Assembly (NCBI GenBank): GCA_038380435.1
Contig: JAWZYU010000019.1
Coordinates: 23,523,801 to 23,587,800 of the forward strand
Direction: 5' to 3'
Length of the DNA: 64,000 bases
Source: Ryuthela nishihirai
Lineage: Eukaryota; Arthropoda; Arachnida; Araneae; Heptathelidae
The position numbers and the translations under genes were made by a program. A model generated the notes under the pieces. It was given only the letters and a program-made list of their open reading frames with translations. It ran no database searches and was not told the origin of the DNA. Each line of letters starts with the position of its first letter. The stretch's first letter is position 1. Below are positions 44,177 to 54,015 of the stretch, piece by piece.

Positions 44177-44385
44177 AAAATTTCTCATTTAGATTATGTA
44201 GATGATTTGGGCCTGTTGGCTAATGATGTTGATGAGATGAATTCTTTCATTAGAGCTATTGATGAAACTGAGAGTAGAGTAGATTTGGTGATAAACAGAG
44301 AGAAAAGTAAAGTGATGAAAATTGATCAGGCAGACCTTGGTTGCTTCGAATTGCATAAAGACGCGCTGGTCATGAGGTTTTAACT
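44177..44385 (+). pseudogene. reverse transcriptase fragment with YVDD box
   Basis: About 68 codons without stop: ISHLDYVDDLGLLANDVDEM, then FIRAIDET and DLVINREKSKVMKI, the palm of a non-LTR reverse transcriptase (YxDD plus the downstream NxxKSKVM motif). The motif spacing differs from the YADDIVLIN LINEs at 6.4 and 51.9 kb, so this is another LINE family. It begins right at the hAT right end, so the hAT may have landed in it. Confidence 0.7.
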
Positions 44386-44419
44386 CTTTGGTGCATATGA
44401 AACTAAAGGTGATTGTCAG

Positions 44420-45465
44420 GGACGTAACCAGATTTCAAAGGGACCAGGAGCAAGCTGAGTAAAAGGGCCCCCTCCCTCTATTCACGTAGAAGGCAACTCA
44501 TCAACTCCTTGTATTATAAATGGTAGATTTAAATATATCGTAAAATACGTAAAAATGAAATGTAATCGTCAAATCAATAAATATTGGAAATGAGTAGAGC
44601 TCAATATTTTCGAGCCCGAACTATTTCAACAATTGTTGAGTCCGAACTGTTTCGATGATTGTTGAGTCCGATTTTGAGGAAAAATTATCTGATGCACGGT
44701 AAGATTTGGTTGTTTGGTTGTTTTACCTATGAGCGGCACTTTTTTGCTCACCATGGGCTAAATGGCCAGGTCACATGAACCCCGAAGGCTCAGAGAAGGT
44801 TGGGGGAGGGGACCCACTGGAACAACTGTTGGGAGACAGATGGTAGCCTCCCGTCAAGGCCATCCAGCGTGTCCTTTAACGTGTTCAGGGTATATCTCTC
44901 CCGTACACAGCTTAATGTCCCATCCGACGGACGGCGGCCTTTCCAAGCCCATCGGTGTCCTCTACTGACCGTGGGCAGGGCGGCGAATTTTACGGAGATA
45001 AATTTCAACGCTGACCCAGCTGCGACTCGAACCTGGGAACTGCAGATTACGAGCCTGGCGCGCTACCGACTGACCACCCCGCCCCACGATAAGACCTATA
45101 TACAGAAATGCATGTCGTTAATCGCTTGTTTTATTATGTTATTCAATATAATCATTTCATGGCAAAATTAAAACGTTAGTGATATTTGGAGCGAAAAATG
45201 CGAGAAATGCAAGTAGAAACCGAAAGTTCGTGGGTAGCATCATTACGAATGCTTAGAGCCATTCATTTATTAAAGACAGAGAATACGTCAAAAATAATCA
45301 AAAGACGCATGGAGTTTATTTACTAAAGAGTGATTAAAAGACTGAAACTGTAATCAAAAATATTTTATATATTAGTTTCCTTTTCAGAACAAGAAATATT
45401 TGAAATTTAAGTTATTCTGAACCGGAGCCTGGAGTTGCCTGTACTATTTTGAAGCCCACAAAGTT
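44420..45465. repeat. dispersed repeat, copy 1 (contains SINE-A)
   Basis: Outside the SINE this matches 54420-54870: GAGGAAAAATTATCTGATGCA, TACAGAAATGCATGTCGTTAA, AGAGCCATTCATTTATTAAAG and the AAGAAATATTTGAAAT segment, in the same order. The family is unknown. Confidence 0.75.
44705..45084 (-). mobile_element. SINE-A, full length, with paralogous empty site
   Basis: Complete reverse copy; a small deletion near 44908 removes part of the CACGGGGCCACGG block. Duplication CACGGTAAGA (44695-44704) and CACGATAAGA (45085-45094). The related repeat at 54420 has the same flanks without a SINE near 54515-54535. Confidence 0.95.
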
Positions 45466-47093
45466 CAATCCCAAACACTTTTCTAGTATATTTATATAAA
45501 AATAAAAATATATTTTATTTGTAGAGGTATATTTGATAACTTGAGACTCAGGAGGAGCGGCGCCCCCTTTCGCTGTGGTAGTTAGCCCCCTGGATATTAC
45601 ACAATTAAAAAATTTAGGATGTTGGGTAAGATTAGGATTGAAACAAGCCATCGAAATTATTATCATCTTAGGAATGACAGAAGCTCTCACTTTTATAGCA
45701 AAGAACGTATAAGATAAAGAGGTTCAGCTTCGACAAAGCGTAAGTGGCGACCTCAAACGATGTTTAGAATCGTATCGTGCATTTGATATAGCAGAGAAAC
45801 AAACAATAAGGGGTAGACGAATTTATACATTAAAATTTATTTCCAAAAAAATGAAAACTGAATTTGTATTTGAAAAATGATAGCATGGTTTTAATATATG
45901 GTTATTTTCTCCATTGGAAATAATATTTCGATGGAACAATTTCGATGATTTTTGCTATAATCAACTGCTATAAGTATAAGGGACGGAAAAAAATTAAATT
46001 AAAGTCATGTCATAAAAGATATATTTAACGAAAGTATTTCAACTAGTGCTCAGTTGGTACAACTGAGCTTAAAATGAACAATTTTATGAAATGTGTACAT
46101 ATATGATCCCTTTGTTAATTTTACAACTTATTTCTTAATAAGGAAACTATCTAGCGCGATTTGCTTGTTTCCGTTTTCTGCGTAATATTTCAAACATCCT
46201 GTATTAGAAAAAATAATTGACACTAGTAACTAGTATTGCTAATCACGTAAGTAATTAAATTTTTTGTGGTTTTTCTCGCCGAGATAGGATATTTACGAAT
46301 GGAATAGAAGCTGTAATTGATGCTTCTTCGGCGATCAAGCAAAATTATGAGAGTAACATTTGTTAAAATTATATATTCTCGTAAATGAAATATTTGTTTA
46401 CATGCCATAACAAATGGGCGAACCTATACACAAAATATTTATGCATATATGTATAAAATATAAATATTGTATGATAATTGTATAAAATATATAAATTGTA
46501 TGGTAATTGTATAAAATATATAAATGCTACGTATAAAATTTTAAAAATTTTTAAAAGAAATTTTTCTAAAAAAAGGGAAAACGATTCCTCGGCAGAAACG
46601 CCTAGAAGAAGCACCCTATCCGCCCCAGAAAGTGACAGAACAAAGGAAAAACGTTATTTATTTCTTTCCCGCACACAGAAAAGCGGTTAAAACCTCAGAA
46701 AGTGTCTATCTCTAGAGATGAAAAAAATAAATCACTTCTAGCCATTAGAGAGGCGAAATAAACCTGAAATAAATACAAAATTCTCTAAAATCTTCAAAAA
46801 AGTATTAATATACTGCAGGCTGATTTAAGTGAGATTAAAACTAATAACTTTTCATCAGATCAGTTTAACTGTTAAACAGCCATACCCAAAACAATGCACT
46901 ACAACCAGTTTTAAGTGTCTCACTAGGTGGTCAGTTTTGATGTCCCAGATAAAGTTCTGTGATCTGCGAAGTCATCAAAATTCACTCAGTACTGGATATT
47001 TTTTGTGCCTTCCAATAAACTTAGAGAATTGCCCGCGTCAATCCGGTATCACCAATCGGCTCGAAAAGCTGAGAGACAATCTCTCTGAAATAT
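45466..47093. other. no gene recognised
   Basis: AT-rich 5' flank of the LTR element. A short lysine/serine-rich frame near 46550-46690 and frames near 46829-47090 carry no domain; the longer of these read into the LTR. Confidence 0.4.
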
Positions 47094-47097
47094 ATAT

Positions 47098-47740
47098 TGT
47101 TACGACAGAAGGAATCTGGCAACCGAAAGCAAAAAGTTTCAGCCAACGAATAAGAACGTTGGGAGAATTTGGAGAAGAAGAGTGGAGCGTTAACGGTCAT
47201 TTTTGTATTGTAACGGTCGTTGTGTTGTAACGGTCGGAGAGTTCGAAAATGGACGGTGAGCTGTTCTGAGACAGTGCGCGTAAGTATCAAGAAGTAACTT
47301 GATGTGTTGTGTATACGCGGAAGGATAAAAGTGGGATCTTTTATCGTTAAGTATCAAGAAGTAACTTGATGTGTTGTGTATACACGGAAGTATAAAAGTG
47401 GGAACTTTTATGGCTAACTTCGAATGTCTACACGGACTGTCTTTTTGTTCGGCTAGTGTGTGAACAGTTATTAGCACAGGACGAGAATTGGTTTACGAGT
47501 GAAGATCTTCGGGTGACCTGGTAAATCAAGTAAAAGGTAGTATTTAGTAAAATACACAGAGCTGATATTGTGTGCTCTACGCAGGAAGATTGATGACTTG
47601 TGCATGTTAATAGTTGATTTGTTAATAAGATACTTCATCCATATTTCCTTTGTAACAATTTACCTTGTATTGAATTTGGTTTTGAAATATAGCTTTTAAT
47701 ACTCACGCTCAGTGGCTATCCATTTTTGTAATCCGCAACA
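47098..47740 (+). repeat. 5' LTR, 643 bp
   Basis: Compared by eye with the 3' LTR (offset 3665), one difference was found: C at 47557 against T at 51222. The U3 region holds a 67-bp tandem duplication (47282-47348 and 47349-47415). Confidence 0.95.
47282..47415 (+). promoter_or_regulatory. duplicated LTR promoter segment with TATA boxes
   Basis: Two 67-bp units start AAGTATCAAGAAGTAACTTG. The second carries TATAAAAG at 47391-47398, the first the weaker GATAAAAG at 47324-47331. Transcription would be expected to start roughly 30 bp beyond the second box. The same arrangement occurs in the 3' LTR (TATA at 51056-51063). Confidence 0.7.
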
Positions 47741-47742
47741 TT

Positions 47743-47759
47743 TGGTGTCAGAGGTGGGG
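47743..47759 (+). other. primer-binding site
   Basis: TGGTGTCAGAGGTGGGG begins two bases after the LTR. Its complement ends TGACACCA, i.e. a tRNA 3' end with CCA. This type is common in Gypsy elements and often assigned to a leucine tRNA; the exact tRNA is not settled here. Confidence 0.85.
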
Positions 47760-47771
47760 TTAATTAATTGA

Positions 47772-50700
47772 ATGCCGTTAACTAGAAGTATGGATGAATT
47801 AGTAAAGTTGATAAATAGCTTCAAAGCCGATATGACTACGCTGATGACTGATATGAAAGCCGATATGGCTACACAGATGAATGACATTAAAAGTCAAAAT
47901 AATGACTTGAAAGCCGATATGGCTAACAAAATAGGTGACCTTGCCGCACAAAAAACTGAGATTAAAGGTGATATAGCCGCCCAAAGCGATAAAATAGGTG
48001 ACTTGAAAGCCGAAATGGCCGCACGAAATAATGAGTTGAGGAATAAAAGAGGTGATCTGGCCGCACAAAATACTGAGATTAAACGTGATATAGCTGCCCA
48101 AAGCGATAAAATAGGTGATTTGAAAGCCGAAATGGCCGCACAAAATAATGAGTTGAGAACGGAGATAGTTTCTCAAAAAGATGATTTGAAAGCCGAAATA
48201 GCCGCACAAAATACTGAGATGAGAGCTGAAGTGGCTTCTCGAGTTGGTAAGATTATTGATCACTTCAAGGATCATAAAACCGAACTCAATAGACAATGCA
48301 ATAGTTTAAATGTTGAATTTGTCAGTGAAAAAGATGATCTTGATAGTGTTAAGTTAGATTGTAAACATGGAAAAGAGAAAGGCAACGCATATAAAAATGT
48401 GGATCTGCTACTGGAAATCAAGAATTGTAGAGATAGCACAGATAATGCCTTTGACCACGCAACTACTGGTAATGCACGGCAGAGTGTCTATGTCGCTGGT
48501 GACATGTCTAGGAACTGTGAAGAACAATCACACAGATTAGAGAGCTGTGAGACTAAACAGTACGCTTTGCACTTCAAAATACCTAGGTATACAAGTCTGG
48601 CACGATCTGAAGAGAGATCCACACGAAAGGTATTCTATTCCTCGCCGTCAGCAAAATGTGTCATGGACATTTATCGCAAAGGCAGAGTAACGAGTGGTAA
48701 TGAGGGGGAACGAAACAGAGTTTACGTTTCGCAGAGTGGTCCGAGTAAAGAAGAGGCGTCCATTCATCATAGATACAAAGTGCCCTTCGTCGTTACCGGG
48801 GAAGTCGGAGAGATTTTTCCGAAGCATATAGCCACACTTGAATCGTTTATAGAAAGTGGGGATTTAAGGAAGAGGAATTCCGAAGGATGGCTTAGAAGCA
48901 TAACAGGTGATGCTAGTAAAAGAGCTTCAGGCAGAGACAGTACTTCAAAGACTAACTTTCTGGATGAAACTAAGCCTCAGAGTTACGATCAGAGAGAAGT
49001 AAAGCCCTCAGACAATCTCAACGAAACCATGCTGAATTTCTTTTCTGAACAGTCAATGTGCAGATTTGGACATTATAACCATTTAGATTATAAGGATATA
49101 GAAAAGTTTTATCACGACTACAAGAGCTCTAAAGTGGACAATATCATGTTACAGAACTCGTCGCTGATCTCCAGAATGAACAATTTGGCAATCATGACTG
49201 ATATTTCCCTGGCTAATTACAATGAGAGCTCCAAGAAAGTGAATTCGGAAGAAACAGCAAATATGACCTCCTCGGGTCATGTGTTTTGCTGGAGACCTGA
49301 GTGGCGCCATCGGATGGTGGATAAACACAGCACAGGAGGTGTCAGCGACAAAGTGAGTCTTGTCTTGGCTCCTGCACTTGCTGCTTTAGGTCTCAAGGTC
49401 CCTATGATCTCCGGTCGTGCTCTCCAATTGACGGGAGATACTCTGGACAAATTGGAATCCATCCCTGGCTTCACAGTCGACTGCACTAAAGATAAAATCG
49501 AGCAGATGATGGAAGACGTCGGATGCTGCATCGTAGGACAGACAGAGGAGCTGGTGCCAACAGATAAGGAGATTTACCGCTGCAAGGATCTGACGGCTAC
49601 CGTAGATAGCGTTCCTCTAAGGAGATGCTCAATTGTGTCCAAAAAGCTGGCTGAAGGAGTGTGTGCTTTGGTTCATGATGTTGAATTCGGAAAAGGAGCT
49701 ATTGATCTCATCAGTACAGAAGATGTTGCTGTTGATTTAGTTAAGAAAGTGGTTGCAGCATCACAAGCTCGTGGAATGAAGAGTTTGAGTTGTTCAGCTG
49801 TTATCAGCAACATGGATTCACCTCTTGAAAACTCTGTTGACAACTCTCTGGAAGTGATGGAAGCTGTTCAGTGTTTCCTTGGTAACGGATCCTTAGAACT
49901 GCAAGAGCTCGTCGAAGAGTTAGGAGAACTTCTGCGTTTTGTGAACATTGTGGATAATAGGGTAGATGAAGCATCACGTGTCCGTAAGGTTCTGCATAAC
50001 GGCAATGCTTTGAACAAGTTTCGTAACATGTTAATAGAACAAGGAGTATCTGAAGATGTTGCAAGCTGGCTATGTGAAGGTAAAACAGAAAAAATATTGC
50101 TAGCAGCCCGACACATCACTGATTTCACTTATACAGGAGAAACAGGTAAGGTTGTCGGATTAGAAGCTGCAATTCTAGCAAGAGTATGGAAGGAGGAGAT
50201 GGACCGAAGAGCTAAAAAGAATTATGGAGTTGATATTATATTTGTGAAGCACCTTGGGGATCAAATGGAATCAGGTGAAATATGGCTGAAGGTTCATCAC
50301 GACAGTTCTGAATTAAGTGAAAGTCAACTGACAAAAGGGTCAGACTGGAGAATGAAACTCCTCCCTAGATTTTATGTCACTAATGACTTTCATTCCTTGT
50401 TACTGTTGATAGAAGTAAAAATCCAAAGAAGAAAACTTTCGACAAAGAAGAAAACTTTTTACAGGTTTTGCACGAAAACTCTTAGTCGATTCTTCTCCCT
50501 GCGGAGACATAAACGTGTTCACAAGGGCTATAGGCCTTACACGTATTATATTTGTGGACGAGGCTTCAGTCAGAAAAGAAATCTAAGTCATAATGAGATT
50601 CGCTTTCATTTTGACACAGACGTGGAATATCGCATTCGTCGACGTCCAGCTACAAAGAGCAAGGTGGTTCACGTGGATCGTTTGGCCCCGTTTCATCGAA

Positions 50701-50858
50701 GAACTGAAGAAACTTTGGAATCCAGAATTGTTCGGGACGAACAAGACCTAGGGAGGGGGCAGTGTTACGACAGAAGGAATCTGGCAACCGAAAGCAAAAA
50801 GTTTCAGCCAACGAATAAGAACGTTGGGAGAATTTGGAGAAGAAGAGTGGAGCGTTAA
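47772..50858 (+). CDS. chimeric ORF: coiled coil + thymidine phosphorylase + zinc-finger remnant + integrase tail
   Basis: A single open frame of 1028 codons; the first ATG lies 12 bp after the primer-binding site. Residues 1-170 form a charged heptad-type coiled coil with a 39-residue internal repeat (DNA 47934-48050 and 48051-48167), replacing a normal Gag. Residues 170-497 are charged and unrecognised. Residues 498-855 (49263-50336) are thymidine phosphorylase, colinear with the animal TYMP family: VDKHSTGG phosphate loop (K518), KVPMISGR, TLDKLESIPGF, TATVDS, SKKLAEG, LNKFRNMLIEQGV. The family's N-terminal helical part is missing. Conserved residues are changed: GLGHTGGT has become ALQLTGDT (550-557), the uracil-binding R is K605, and the K of DVKFG is E638. 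S620 and K624 remain. Near residues 895-945 lies a degenerate C2H2 zinc-finger stretch (SLRRHKRVHKGYRP, CGRGFSQKRNL) with a lost cysteine. RIRRRPATKSKVVHVDRLAPF-type Gypsy integrase C-terminus follows near 950-970. The last 31 residues are encoded in the 3' LTR. Expression and activity are unknown; catalytic function looks doubtful. Confidence 0.9.
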   Translation: MPLTRSMDELVKLINSFKADMTTLMTDMKADMATQMNDIKSQNNDLKADMANKIGDLAAQKTEIKGDIAAQSDKIGDLKAEMAARNNELRNKRGDLAAQNTEIKRDIAAQSDKIGDLKAEMAAQNNELRTEIVSQKDDLKAEIAAQNTEMRAEVASRVGKIIDHFKDHKTELNRQCNSLNVEFVSEKDDLDSVKLDCKHGKEKGNAYKNVDLLLEIKNCRDSTDNAFDHATTGNARQSVYVAGDMSRNCEEQSHRLESCETKQYALHFKIPRYTSLARSEERSTRKVFYSSPSAKCVMDIYRKGRVTSGNEGERNRVYVSQSGPSKEEASIHHRYKVPFVVTGEVGEIFPKHIATLESFIESGDLRKRNSEGWLRSITGDASKRASGRDSTSKTNFLDETKPQSYDQREVKPSDNLNETMLNFFSEQSMCRFGHYNHLDYKDIEKFYHDYKSSKVDNIMLQNSSLISRMNNLAIMTDISLANYNESSKKVNSEETANMTSSGHVFCWRPEWRHRMVDKHSTGGVSDKVSLVLAPALAALGLKVPMISGRALQLTGDTLDKLESIPGFTVDCTKDKIEQMMEDVGCCIVGQTEELVPTDKEIYRCKDLTATVDSVPLRRCSIVSKKLAEGVCALVHDVEFGKGAIDLISTEDVAVDLVKKVVAASQARGMKSLSCSAVISNMDSPLENSVDNSLEVMEAVQCFLGNGSLELQELVEELGELLRFVNIVDNRVDEASRVRKVLHNGNALNKFRNMLIEQGVSEDVASWLCEGKTEKILLAARHITDFTYTGETGKVVGLEAAILARVWKEEMDRRAKKNYGVDIIFVKHLGDQMESGEIWLKVHHDSSELSESQLTKGSDWRMKLLPRFYVTNDFHSLLLLIEVKIQRRKLSTKKKTFYRFCTKTLSRFFSLRRHKRVHKGYRPYTYYICGRGFSQKRNLSHNEIRFHFDTDVEYRIRRRPATKSKVVHVDRLAPFHRRTEETLESRIVRDEQDLGRGQCYDRRNLATESKKFQPTNKNVGRIWRRRVER
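50750..50762 (+). other. polypurine tract
   Basis: AGGGAGGGGGCAG directly precedes the 3' LTR (only the C interrupts the purines), as needed for plus-strand DNA priming. It lies within the open frame. Confidence 0.85.
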
Positions 50859-51405
50859 CGGTCATTTTTGTATTGTAACGGTCGTTGTGTTGTAACGGTC
50901 GGAGAGTTCGAAAATGGACGGTGAGCTGTTCTGAGACAGTGCGCGTAAGTATCAAGAAGTAACTTGATGTGTTGTGTATACGCGGAAGGATAAAAGTGGG
51001 ATCTTTTATCGTTAAGTATCAAGAAGTAACTTGATGTGTTGTGTATACACGGAAGTATAAAAGTGGGAACTTTTATGGCTAACTTCGAATGTCTACACGG
51101 ACTGTCTTTTTGTTCGGCTAGTGTGTGAACAGTTATTAGCACAGGACGAGAATTGGTTTACGAGTGAAGATCTTCGGGTGACCTGGTAAATCAAGTAAAA
51201 GGTAGTATTTAGTAAAATACATAGAGCTGATATTGTGTGCTCTACGCAGGAAGATTGATGACTTGTGCATGTTAATAGTTGATTTGTTAATAAGATACTT
51301 CATCCATATTTCCTTTGTAACAATTTACCTTGTATTGAATTTGGTTTTGAAATATAGCTTTTAATACTCACGCTCAGTGGCTATCCATTTTTGTAATCCG
51401 CAACA
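50763..51405 (+). repeat. 3' LTR, 643 bp
   Basis: Same length and ends as the 5' LTR; T at 51222 is the single difference noticed. The ORF runs into it and stops at 50858. Followed by ATAT (51406-51409). Confidence 0.95.
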
Positions 51406-51409
51406 ATAT

Positions 51410-51860
51410 ATTAAATAAATCATTTATTTGCTCATTTTTATACTGTTCAAAACAGATATGCGCCTTTGATATTCATTTTCTTCCTTGATGTCTAGGTTTG
51501 ATTATACAAAAATATGGTAAGCCTGTATATACATATATACACAGACAGAAATATTTGCTTTAAAAAATATAGAATTACCTGAACTCAATGATTCGGAAAC
51601 ATCAAGTACCGGAACAGTGTTCTGTTCCAAATTCTTATTCGGAAAAGCCAAAGAACGCGGTTCCGGTTCAATGATTGAAAACCTAAGCAACATAACGGAG
51701 TTTCGTTTAATGATTTAGAAACCTAAGTAACATAAAGGAGTTCCGGTTAAATGATTTGGGATCATAGGAATCGGAATAATAGCATTCCGGTTCAATGATT
51801 TGGAAACATAATTACCGGAAAGGCGTTCCGATTGAATTTGGGCAATGCTTTGAAAATTCC
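51410..51860. other. short degenerate repeats, no gene
   Basis: The phrase TTCCGGTTCAATGATT recurs with variation near 51662, 51742 and 51788, and AACATAAYGGAGTT near 51690 and 51730: a degenerate repeat of about 40-60 bp. Confidence 0.5.
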
Positions 51861-52613
51861 TTCCCCTATTCAAAAAGTCACGCTTCGCCACTGTACAATA
51901 CCTTATACACATTTCTTATTAAGCATAGCATTCTCAGTGAAAATCAATATGGGTTCGAAAAAAAGAAAAGTGCCATGGACATACTAACGAAATTTACTGA
52001 TTTAGTCTACATGGCACTAAATGGAAGTGACAGGGCAGTTTCAGTGTTTCTAGATATAGAGAAAGTCTTTCATACTTTGGATCATGACTTTTTTTTTACG
52101 GAAATTATAAACTATGGAATTAGAAGCATTGTATTACACTTGTTTCAAAGGTATTTATCAAATTGATTTACAGTAACTAAAATTAACACCTATAACGGGA
52201 AGTTTCAAGTTAAATATGGTGTTCTTCAAGGATCTATTTTAGGCCCACTTTCATTTTTGATTCACATAAACGACTTAACAAAATTAAAATTAAATAGTAC
52301 CATGTTTCTATATGCCGATGATATAGTTTTAGTTAATATCAAGAAATCTGAAGAAGATGCAGTTAAACATGTGCAAAAAAGGATACCATTCCTGAGCTAA
52401 AAAACTGTAATTGCATCAAAATTGGCAGAGTATATAAAATAAAATATGTAGGATTACATCTCAACATTACCCCGGATGGAAAGTTCCTATTGGTTCACAT
52501 TAAGGCTTTGAAGTTAAATAAACTACGATGTATAATGGATACCAACACTTGTGTTATGTTTTATAAAGCAATCTGCGACTCCGTCTTAAATTGTGCCATA
52601 ACGATACATGGTA

Positions 52614-52827
52614 CAGTCGCTCAAAAAAGTATCCGAACACTATGGTTGATTACAAAATTCAGAAAAAATATCTGGCAACGATTTTTTTAGAAAATAGTGA
52701 TCTGGCAACCTTCGTGTCACGTGTCACGAAGGTTGCCAGATCACTATTTTCTAAAAAAATCGTTGCCAGATATTTTTTCTGAATTTTGTAATCAACCATA
52801 GCGTTCGGATACTTTTTTGAGCGACTG
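52614..52827. mobile_element. MITE-T, 214 bp, inside the LINE
   Basis: Perfect-looking ends CAGTCGCTC and GAGCGACTG with TA at 52612-52613 and 52828-52829. The arms pair almost base for base around GTCACGTGTCACG. LINE peptide continues across the gap when the MITE and one TA are removed. Confidence 0.95.
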
Positions 52828-53465
52828 TACAACCAACTCACCAAATATTAGAAAAATAGAATGTATTTAATCTTCAATTGCTAAAAATATTATACCAATT
52901 AAAGACCGTATACACCTAAGATAGATTAGATTACCCAAGATAGATTTATTTACTTGAATATTACCTTACCAGAGCCTACTAAATAAACATAGTTTTACAT
53001 AATTTTTTTGACAACACACATAAAATTAAAGTCCAAATGACAAAAATTCAAGATTTAAAAAGAAATATTTTCAGCTACGAATTTTACAAATAACTATGGA
53101 AAGTGTAAAAGTAGTTGCAAAATTCCATACATTTCCAATCTCTTACCAAGGGAACTGCTAGCCGTAAGTTCTTTTATAGAATTAAAACTCGAATTAAATA
53201 GATATTTTTAAAATAAATTAGAAAATTCGTATTAACACCTACAAGCAAATTATGTAGTGCGAATGTGAATGTAAAAATTCCAATGTTATTATAAAATATT
53301 CGACATGAAAAAAAGGTAAAAATTTTAGTAAAGAGAGAAAATTATTTAAAGTTGAAATGTTCGACTGAAATAGTAAAGTGGTATATAATTATTGCAACGT
53401 GATGTAAATGAATTAAGATTAGCAGATTAAGTCAGAAAGAAGGTTTAATATTTAACTTTTATAAT

Positions 53466-53670
53466 TTAACTTAACTGGCATAGTGGTTAGGCAACTAGCG
53501 ACTATTCCAGCAAGGCAAACTTTGTGTGTTGTGTTAGCTCTAACTAAGGCAGTGGTCAGCAGTGACTTCGGTCTTAGTAGGGCATGTCCTTGTATGAGAA
53601 GGCCTGTAAAAGCTAGGAGTAGCATCTAGGATTCTTCTCTGTCCTAAATGTCGCAAATCAAAAAAAAGTA
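53466..53670 (+). mobile_element. possible tRNA-derived SINE in the LINE 3' UTR
   Basis: TGGCATAGTGGTTAGGCAAC resembles an A box, and the segment is absent from the corresponding place in the 6.4-kb LINE. No clear B box was found, so this is a guess. Confidence 0.3.
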
Positions 53671-53799
53671 CATGATGTCAATGTATTATTCTCTCCTACT
53701 GATAAGACGTTAGCTTTGTGGGTCATTTGTAAACAGAAATGATTTATTCGTAACTATATTAATAATATTTGCTTTTATCACCCTTACTAGCATTTTCAA

Positions 53800-54015
53800 A
53801 GTGTGGTACATGGTTTTCCTGCACATGGAGCCACGGCTTGACGTCCCATCTGACGGATGGCGTTCATCCCAAGCCCATCAATGTCCCCTCGCTGACCGAG
53901 GGCAGGGTGGGGTTTAGCGGGAAAAATTTTCAACGCCGGCACAATGGAGAGTAGAAACTGGGAACATCAAAGTACGAGCCTAGCGCATTACCGACTGAGC
54001 TGACCCATTTGCCCC
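53800..54015 (-). mobile_element. SINE-A, 5' half, old
   Basis: Reverse copy from the GTTTTCCTGCACATGGAGCC block to the head (GAGCCTAGCGCATTACC, GACTGAGCTGACCC). The tail half is missing. Confidence 0.85.

Larger units (their letters stand above)
47098..51405 (+). mobile_element. non-autonomous Gypsy-type LTR retroelement carrying thymidine phosphorylase sequence
   Basis: Complete 4308-bp element: 643-bp LTR, primer-binding site, one 1028-codon frame, polypurine tract, 643-bp LTR. The LTRs begin TGTTACGACAG and end CCGCAACA. ATAT at 47094-47097 and 51406-51409 is the target duplication. The final coding stretch is Gypsy integrase C-terminus, which identifies the parental group. Protease, reverse transcriptase, RNase H and the integrase core are absent, so mobilisation would need a helper element in trans. 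The 40459 solo LTR and 41829 fragment show related elements nearby. Confidence 0.95.
51860..53790 (+). pseudogene. Jockey/CR1-like LINE, second copy, split by MITE-T
   Basis: Related to the LINE at 6.4 kb. Finger/palm peptides ILSENQYGFEKKKSAMDIL (51925 on), VSVFLDIEKVFHTLDHD (near 52040; the first catalytic D is retained), LQGSILGPLSFLIHINDL (near 52225) and FLYADDIVLVNIKKS (near 52308). A deletion near 52400 joins to YVGLHLNITPDGKF and KLNKLRCIMDTNTCVMFYKA. After the MITE it resumes with IRKIECI and SSIAKNIIP. The 3' UTR end (GATAAGACGTTAGCTTTGTG) near 53699 matches that of the first copy. Stops and deletions: dead. Confidence 0.85.

Noticed and set aside
47190..47477. 95-codon minus-strand ORF in both LTRs
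   Set aside because: Lies wholly in LTR regulatory sequence and is duplicated only because LTRs are.
47799..48296. 165-codon minus-strand ORF in the LTR element
   Set aside because: Antisense of the coiled-coil repeat in the real 1028-codon frame; the repeat keeps both strands open.
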